Source: Eubacteriaceae bacterium (lineage in GTDB: Bacteria; Bacillota; Clostridia; Eubacteriales; Anaerofustaceae). Taken from it: a stretch of DNA of 37,522 bases. Positions 33,422 to 37,522 of this stretch are shown here, one piece after another. The stretch spans positions 1-37,522 of the forward strand of contig WRIE01000028.1 in the NCBI GenBank assembly GCA_009782875.1, read 5' to 3'. The first letter of the stretch is position 1. Every line of letters starts with the position of its first letter. Below the pieces are notes generated by a model. It was given only the letters and a program-made list of their open reading frames with translations, made no database searches and was not told where the DNA came from. A program made the position numbers and the translations under genes.

Positions 33422-35806
33422 CTACAATCTCTGGATATTCCTATTTTGATACTCTATGAGCGCTATAAAAGCCACAGCGCAAAAGATCATAACCAAAGTA
33501 GCCACAATGCAATTTCGCATTGAGCCAAAATCAGCGACTAGCATTCCCATAACGGAGACTGGCATGCTCAAAGCAAAAAACTTGAAATTTTCGAAACCCA
33601 AGATGGCATACATCACAGATGGGACAACAAATACTGCTATAGAAATTAGTGTGGCCTGCGCAACACGGTTGCACCATTTTGATACCAGCATGATAAAACA
33701 AGCTACAGACCAAAGATTGAGCAGTCGTATCAAATTGACCAGCGCTAGAAATCCGCTAATTGACAAGGGCAATGGAAAAGCGGCGAACATGGGCAGGCTC
33801 TGCACTGGCGCCTGCAGATAGCGTAGCGGGATTTCTTGGCACAAGCTGTAAACCTCAAACCCATTAATAATTAGCCACACCATGAATGTTGATAAAAAGC
33901 TGGCTGCCAGTTTTATAAGGCGCAATTGGACATCCCCTCTCGGTGTTGTGCCAAGCAGCATGTTGATCCCAGACTGGTTTTCGTACGAGTAGCTTGCTGC
34001 GACCAAGAGGCATACCGACATTATAGACAATATGCCTAGGCGGTGTTGTTTTGTGAAGGACGCCTTGTTTTGCTTTAAGCGTTCCTGGTCTATGAACCCA
34101 AAGCAACTTTTAAAATGGCGTTCTGGCAAGAACCAAGGTTTTTGGGTCAATATTTGGCTGGTCCTTTGGAGGTATAACGCCCTAGCTTGCACTTCATCCA
34201 GCGCTGAATTACGGATTATGGCAAGAAACTCTCCTCTAGTTTGGCTTTGATACTCTGCGTAAGTGATTTCCCCATCCTTATATTCCTGCTCCGCCTGCTC
34301 AAAAGACGCAATTTTCAATTTGGACTTTTCTACCATATGCGCTATCTCTACTATTTTATCTTGGCTAATCTCGCCTTCCAGCTGCAAGAGCAGAGCCTCT
34401 GTTTGGCGGTCCACCTCCGTCAGCTGGGTATAGGGCATAAACTCAGAATTTTGTGTCGCATAAAGCAATACAACAAACACAAGGAGCCCCTTTTGTATAA
34501 CCAGGATTTTATAAACCTCAAAGCCAAATAACCTCATTTTTGCTGCCAAGCGTAGCCTTATGTCCGTAAGCCCGGGTAACCGCAGCGTCGCCGTGCTTGT
34601 TGTTGGCAAATATCGTGGGCGCAAACAATACTTGATCAAAATAACAATCAATGGCAATAACAGCATAGAAATTACAGGCCTCGAATTTAGCGGACGCGAG
34701 AAAATGTTTAAGTTGAAATAGCTTGCGAACAATGGGCTAACATGGATGTAGGAAAACAGGTTGACATATTTGAGGACATTCAAATAGCTTTGCTCAGGGA
34801 TATACGTATACATAGAGTACTGTGTCGCCAAAACTGCAGCTAGCAGCAATATGTTAGACTTTATTTCGCTAAAGCAGCCTAGCATGCTCCATATGGCGAG
34901 CGCGATTAAAAACGTTGCGCAAAACCTGAACATAAAAAAATAAATCAAATAACGTGATATGGAGATCTGCATTGTGCAAGTCTGGAAAGCGGAAATGGAC
35001 TGGATTGGCCTGCCTAAATCTCCGGAGCCTCCGTATAGCATAAAAAGGCAAGCTATGGAACTCGCGTAAAAAAATACTGTGATGGCAAAGGAGAGGGCAG
35101 CCAGAATGAGCGCCTGGTTTGCCAAAAGCCAACGCCGCCCGCGCGGCAGCGAGTGGACTAGTTCATATAGGCCCTTTCGCTCATCTTCGATGAATCTAAT
35201 ACAAAAAAGCATAAGGAAAATGAGGGAGAGATAATCCGTCAGCTTGTGCTCAGTGAACGCAGTGATAGCTTCATTAGACCCGAATTGCACATCCACCTCT
35301 AGCAATGGCAAAAAATCCCTGGCTGTCTTCTCGACATTCCTTAATGCGAAGCCGCTTTCAGTTCTCATAAAGCTGAATTTTTCCATCCGCTCTTTTCGCT
35401 CCTGAATTAGACACAAGTATTCTGGGTAATTTTTTAAGTATTGGGCTTGCGCCAACAATGATGATGCGGCTTGTTTTTCATTTGATGCCAGCTCATAGTC
35501 GGAACTTCCCGGCTGAAAAGCTGGATTAGGATATTCTGGATTGTCATCCATTGCCAAAAAAGCGTCTTCGAAGTCTTGTATTTTTTTTTCTAGAGATTTT
35601 TGTATATCATTAAGGCTGCCAGATCCCGCCTCGCTGATTATTTTTTTGTATTGTCGACCAAATGACAATATGTTACTGGTGTAATGTTTGCTAGCCTGCC
35701 CCGAATAGAGAACGAATATATTCAATGCTGCCAAAAGGGCGAAAAACAAGGCATATTTGCCGTTTGCTAACACTCTGCGAAATTCTCCCATATAACTCTC
35801 ACTCAT
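33422..35806 (-). CDS. ABC transporter permease, large two-part type
   Basis: 794 residues. A first membrane segment at about 18-35 is followed by a long extracytoplasmic region (about 40-185), several membrane segments (about 190-385), then a cytoplasmic stretch, another membrane segment (KGLLVFVVLLYATQ), a second extracytoplasmic region (about 455-605) and six or so segments to the end. This doubled layout is typical of Firmicutes ABC-2-type exporters with both halves in one chain. Exact substrate unknown; bacteriocin, lipid or peptide export are possible. It overlaps the ATPase gene upstream by eight bases. No terminator is evident after it. Confidence 0.75.
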   Translation of the reverse strand: MSESYMGEFRRVLANGKYALFFALLAALNIFVLYSGQASKHYTSNILSFGRQYKKIISEAGSGSLNDIQKSLEKKIQDFEDAFLAMDDNPEYPNPAFQPGSSDYELASNEKQAASSLLAQAQYLKNYPEYLCLIQERKERMEKFSFMRTESGFALRNVEKTARDFLPLLEVDVQFGSNEAITAFTEHKLTDYLSLIFLMLFCIRFIEDERKGLYELVHSLPRGRRWLLANQALILAALSFAITVFFYASSIACLFMLYGGSGDLGRPIQSISAFQTCTMQISISRYLIYFFMFRFCATFLIALAIWSMLGCFSEIKSNILLLAAVLATQYSMYTYIPEQSYLNVLKYVNLFSYIHVSPLFASYFNLNIFSRPLNSRPVISMLLLPLIVILIKYCLRPRYLPTTSTATLRLPGLTDIRLRLAAKMRLFGFEVYKILVIQKGLLVFVVLLYATQNSEFMPYTQLTEVDRQTEALLLQLEGEISQDKIVEIAHMVEKSKLKIASFEQAEQEYKDGEITYAEYQSQTRGEFLAIIRNSALDEVQARALYLQRTSQILTQKPWFLPERHFKSCFGFIDQERLKQNKASFTKQHRLGILSIMSVCLLVAASYSYENQSGINMLLGTTPRGDVQLRLIKLAASFLSTFMVWLIINGFEVYSLCQEIPLRYLQAPVQSLPMFAAFPLPLSISGFLALVNLIRLLNLWSVACFIMLVSKWCNRVAQATLISIAVFVVPSVMYAILGFENFKFFALSMPVSVMGMLVADFGSMRNCIVATLVMIFCAVAFIALIEYQNRNIQRL

Positions 35807-36686
35807 CTCCCGAAAAATATAAGTAGGCGTCTTCCAGTGTAATGTGTCCTTGTGCAGGCTTTCCGCCTTCTGGCAATTTGTCGCCGACGAGCCTTGCTGT
35901 CAATATGCCGTTTCCTATAATGATGTTGGAGATTTTATGCTTCTTTGCAATCCCGCTGTATCTGCTTTTATTGTCATCCAGCTCTGTCGCTGGAAACTCG
36001 TATTCCTTGACCTTGCTGCGGAGCCTAGCTGCCAGGGAGTCCGGATCCCCCATTTGCGCTATGCGGCCTCTCTTAAGGATGATGACCTGGTTTGCAATGA
36101 GCTCGATATCGCTGGCAATATGTGTCGCCAAAAGTATGGTTTTGCCTTTTGAAATAGAAGATATGTAATTGCGTACCCTAATGCGCTCCTTTGGGTCCAA
36201 CCCTGCTGTCGGCTCATCCAAGTAGAGCAACTGGGGGTTGCCAAGTAGCGCTTGGGCTAGCAATAGCCGCTGCCTCATCCCACCGGAAAACCCGGCTATC
36301 TTTTTGCTGGCGACATCCGACAGGTTTGTGGCAACCAGCAGGCTCTCGATTTGGGCTTTGGCATCTTTCTTTTTGAGCTCTTTGAGCTCGGCGATATAGA
36401 GCAGGAAAGCTTTTGCGCTCATTTGCTCATACAGCCCTTGCTGCTGGGGCATGTAGCCCACCAGCCTCCTGTAGCGTGCGCCCATTTGGAGGATATCCTC
36501 TCCGTCCAAGAGTATCTGACCGCTGCTGCGCTTGGCATTGTCTGTCAGCAGGTTTAGAAGGGTGCTTTTGCCGGCGCCATTTGCGCCTAAGATTCCATAA
36601 ATACCTTCATCTAGCGTTAGGGACAAATCATCGAGAGCTGTCAAATTGCCATAGTTTTTGCGCAGGTTTATTATTTCAATCCTCAT
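35799..36686 (-). CDS. ABC transporter ATP-binding protein
   Basis: 295 residues. Walker A GANGAGKST at 34-42, Q-loop MPQQQGLYEQMSAKAFLLY, signature FSGGMRQRLLLAQALLG, Walker B LLYLDEPTAGLDP, switch His in LLATHIASDIE. A C-terminal extension of about 75 residues after the nucleotide-binding domain is like that of ABC-2 exporter ATPases (CcmA/DrrA type). It pairs with the 794-residue permease it overlaps. ATG lies after AGAGG-CAAAA. The upstream region (36687-37132) holds no gene; I see only a small stem CCCGTT/AACGGG and no clear promoter. Confidence 0.92.
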   Translation of the reverse strand: MRIEIINLRKNYGNLTALDDLSLTLDEGIYGILGANGAGKSTLLNLLTDNAKRSSGQILLDGEDILQMGARYRRLVGYMPQQQGLYEQMSAKAFLLYIAELKELKKKDAKAQIESLLVATNLSDVASKKIAGFSGGMRQRLLLAQALLGNPQLLYLDEPTAGLDPKERIRVRNYISSISKGKTILLATHIASDIELIANQVIILKRGRIAQMGDPDSLAARLRSKVKEYEFPATELDDNKSRYSGIAKKHKISNIIIGNGILTARLVGDKLPEGGKPAQGHITLEDAYLYFSGDE

Positions 36687-37132
36687 TTTTGCCTCTTGTG
36701 TTATATCACTGCTTCTGTAGGAAGTTCGGGAAAAAATTCACAACCGTACAAGCATCGCAACTATTGATCTGGAACAAAAAAACAAGGTTTTCCCGTTTGG
36801 GAACCCATCAACAACGGGAATGAGCCGATAACCTGTATCTTTGATGTTTGCAAGCAAGATAATTAAATATCGCTGCCTGCCCGAATCGCTGTGATTTGAG
36901 GCATGCAAAGGGCAGGCTCAAAGAAATTTGAAAAGCGCATGATGTAGATGTAAGCCAACAGGCTAAACTGCTGTATGGTGGCATTACAGGTGATAAGCAA
37001 GTTTGTGTGTCTGAATCTACTGCTTTTTTTCTTAGCATGATCCTCTCAGGTAGCCTTTCACTCTCACCGAAAATGCAACTTGGTTGTCGCCACCACCATG
37101 CAGGCACATACGTTGGTTCCCTATTGATTGAT

Positions 37133-37261
37133 CTACGGTTTAATGTGCATGCAGTACAGTGCCATGCTTCTAGACCACAGACTTGTTACATAACTGGCAT
37201 CAGCTTCTCTAGCAGTGTGGCGCCAATCCTCCTCTATGCGATAGAATCCAATTTGCTTCAT
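37133..37261 (-). CDS. Doubtful small ORF (42 aa)
   Basis: MKQIGFYRIEEDWRHTAREA... Its ATG overlaps the stop of the ORF before it (ATGA). No family and no ribosome site of its own; it may be the frameshifted continuation of the fragment upstream. Confidence 0.15.
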   Translation of the reverse strand: MKQIGFYRIEEDWRHTAREADASYVTSLWSRSMALYCMHIKP

Positions 37262-37416
37262 ACTCCAAGCTTTATTTCAACCATTCCTTCGCCTTGGTTA
37301 GGTATTGGAATATAAAAGATATCCATATCAGTAAAATACATTCCCATATCATCAAAGTTGTATTCAATTGACCTGGAAGTCATGCCAACACCAAATAACT
37401 TGTCTGGTGAGCTGGC
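37258..37416 (-). pseudogene. Unassigned coding-like fragment
   Basis: The minus strand reads ASSPDKLFGVGMTSRSIEYN, FDDMGMYFTDMDIFYIPIPN, QGEGMVEIKLGV and stops. The composition looks like real protein; the frame stays open back to the window edge through the hairpins at 37423-37477, so it could be a gene interrupted by a repeat, or a 41-residue ORF starting at 37383. No family recognised. Confidence 0.3.
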
Positions 37417-37422
37417 TACCAA

Positions 37423-37477
37423 CTGAACCACCACCGCCTGGAAGGCGGTGGGTTCAGGTGTTGCGGCTGGAAGCCGC
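37423..37477. repeat. REP-like pair of GGA-looped hairpins
   Basis: First hairpin CTGAAC-CA-CCACCGCCT-GGA-AGGCGGTGG-GTTCAG (37423-37457), second GCGGCT-GGA-AGCCGC (37463-37477), with AGGTG/CACCT able to close around the second. Paired GC-rich hairpins of this kind resemble REP elements or the ends of IS200/IS605-type elements. Confidence 0.55.
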
Positions 37478-37487
37478 CTAAAGCACC

Positions 37488-37522
37488 TTAGAGCTCGTCG
37501 ATGCCGAAATTGTCTTGTTTCA
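37488..37522 (-). CDS. Possible 3' end of a gene cut by the window edge
   Basis: Eleven codons ending KQDNFGIDEL and TAA on the minus strand. The hairpins follow ten bases after the stop. Too short to assign. Confidence 0.25.
   Translation of the reverse strand, partial: KQDNFGIDEL

Noticed and set aside
36808-37315. ORFs of 99 and 102 codons on the two strands
   Set aside because: They have no ribosome site and no conserved pattern, and overlap each other or more coding-like frames.
1-37522. CRISPR array, tRNA or rRNA genes
   Set aside because: No regularly spaced direct repeats and no cloverleaf or rRNA sequence were seen on either strand.

Overview
The window reads as chromosomal DNA of an anaerobic, spore-forming, Gram-positive bacterium of the Clostridia type. 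The evidence is a Spo0E-family gene behind a perfect Spo0A box, a LytR-CpsA-Psr wall protein, a TelA protein, lipoproteins with clear lipoboxes, several TTG/GTG starts behind strong ribosome sites, consensus vegetative promoters (TTGACA-N17-TATAAT type), and tungstate uptake joined to pterin-cofactor genes. No species can be named from the sequence alone.

Layout. 1-947: remnant of an IS982-type transposase. 948-3797: telA, an LCP protein, and a Spo0E-like gene on the other strand. 3816-7552 (minus): operon hisS-aspS-ung behind a perfect promoter. 7717-8694: lipoate-protein ligase, followed by a damaged copy of its own 3' end fused to a frameshifted small gene. 9378-10190: an unknown membrane-anchored protein. 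10449-20426: the most unusual region, with four URO-D-superfamily proteins, each followed directly by a 39-48 codon small ORF, plus a GPH-type sugar:cation symporter. It is interrupted at 11.9-13.9 kb by a graveyard of ISL3, IS256 and IS1634/IS4-like transposase fragments. 20659-22123: a lipoprotein and a frameshifted conserved hypothetical gene. 22124-23329: more decayed genes.

23330-31265 (minus): one long operon, tupA-tupB-tupC-moeA-moeA/PBP-moaC-moaA-MOSC/mogA. It imports tungstate (or molybdate), builds the early pterin precursor and inserts the metal. A consensus promoter lies about 275 bases upstream of tupA, and the leader between them is strongly structured; I propose it as a Moco/Tuco-type riboswitch. 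31870-33273: PepV-like dipeptidase. 33422-36686 (minus): two-gene ABC exporter. 36687-37522: mostly non-coding, with REP-like hairpins at the right edge.

The best candidate for an undescribed system is the 10.4-20.4 kb cluster. Its URO-D-fold proteins lack the His-X-Cys zinc site of the MtaA/MtbA methyltransferases, have no corrinoid protein nearby, and are each paired with a small ORF. At least three of the four small ORFs are related to each other. The transporter in the middle suggests uptake and conversion of a small organic substrate, but the chemistry is unknown. A second recurring theme is damaged copies of gene 3' ends next to the intact gene (lplA, the last small ORF, and pepV).
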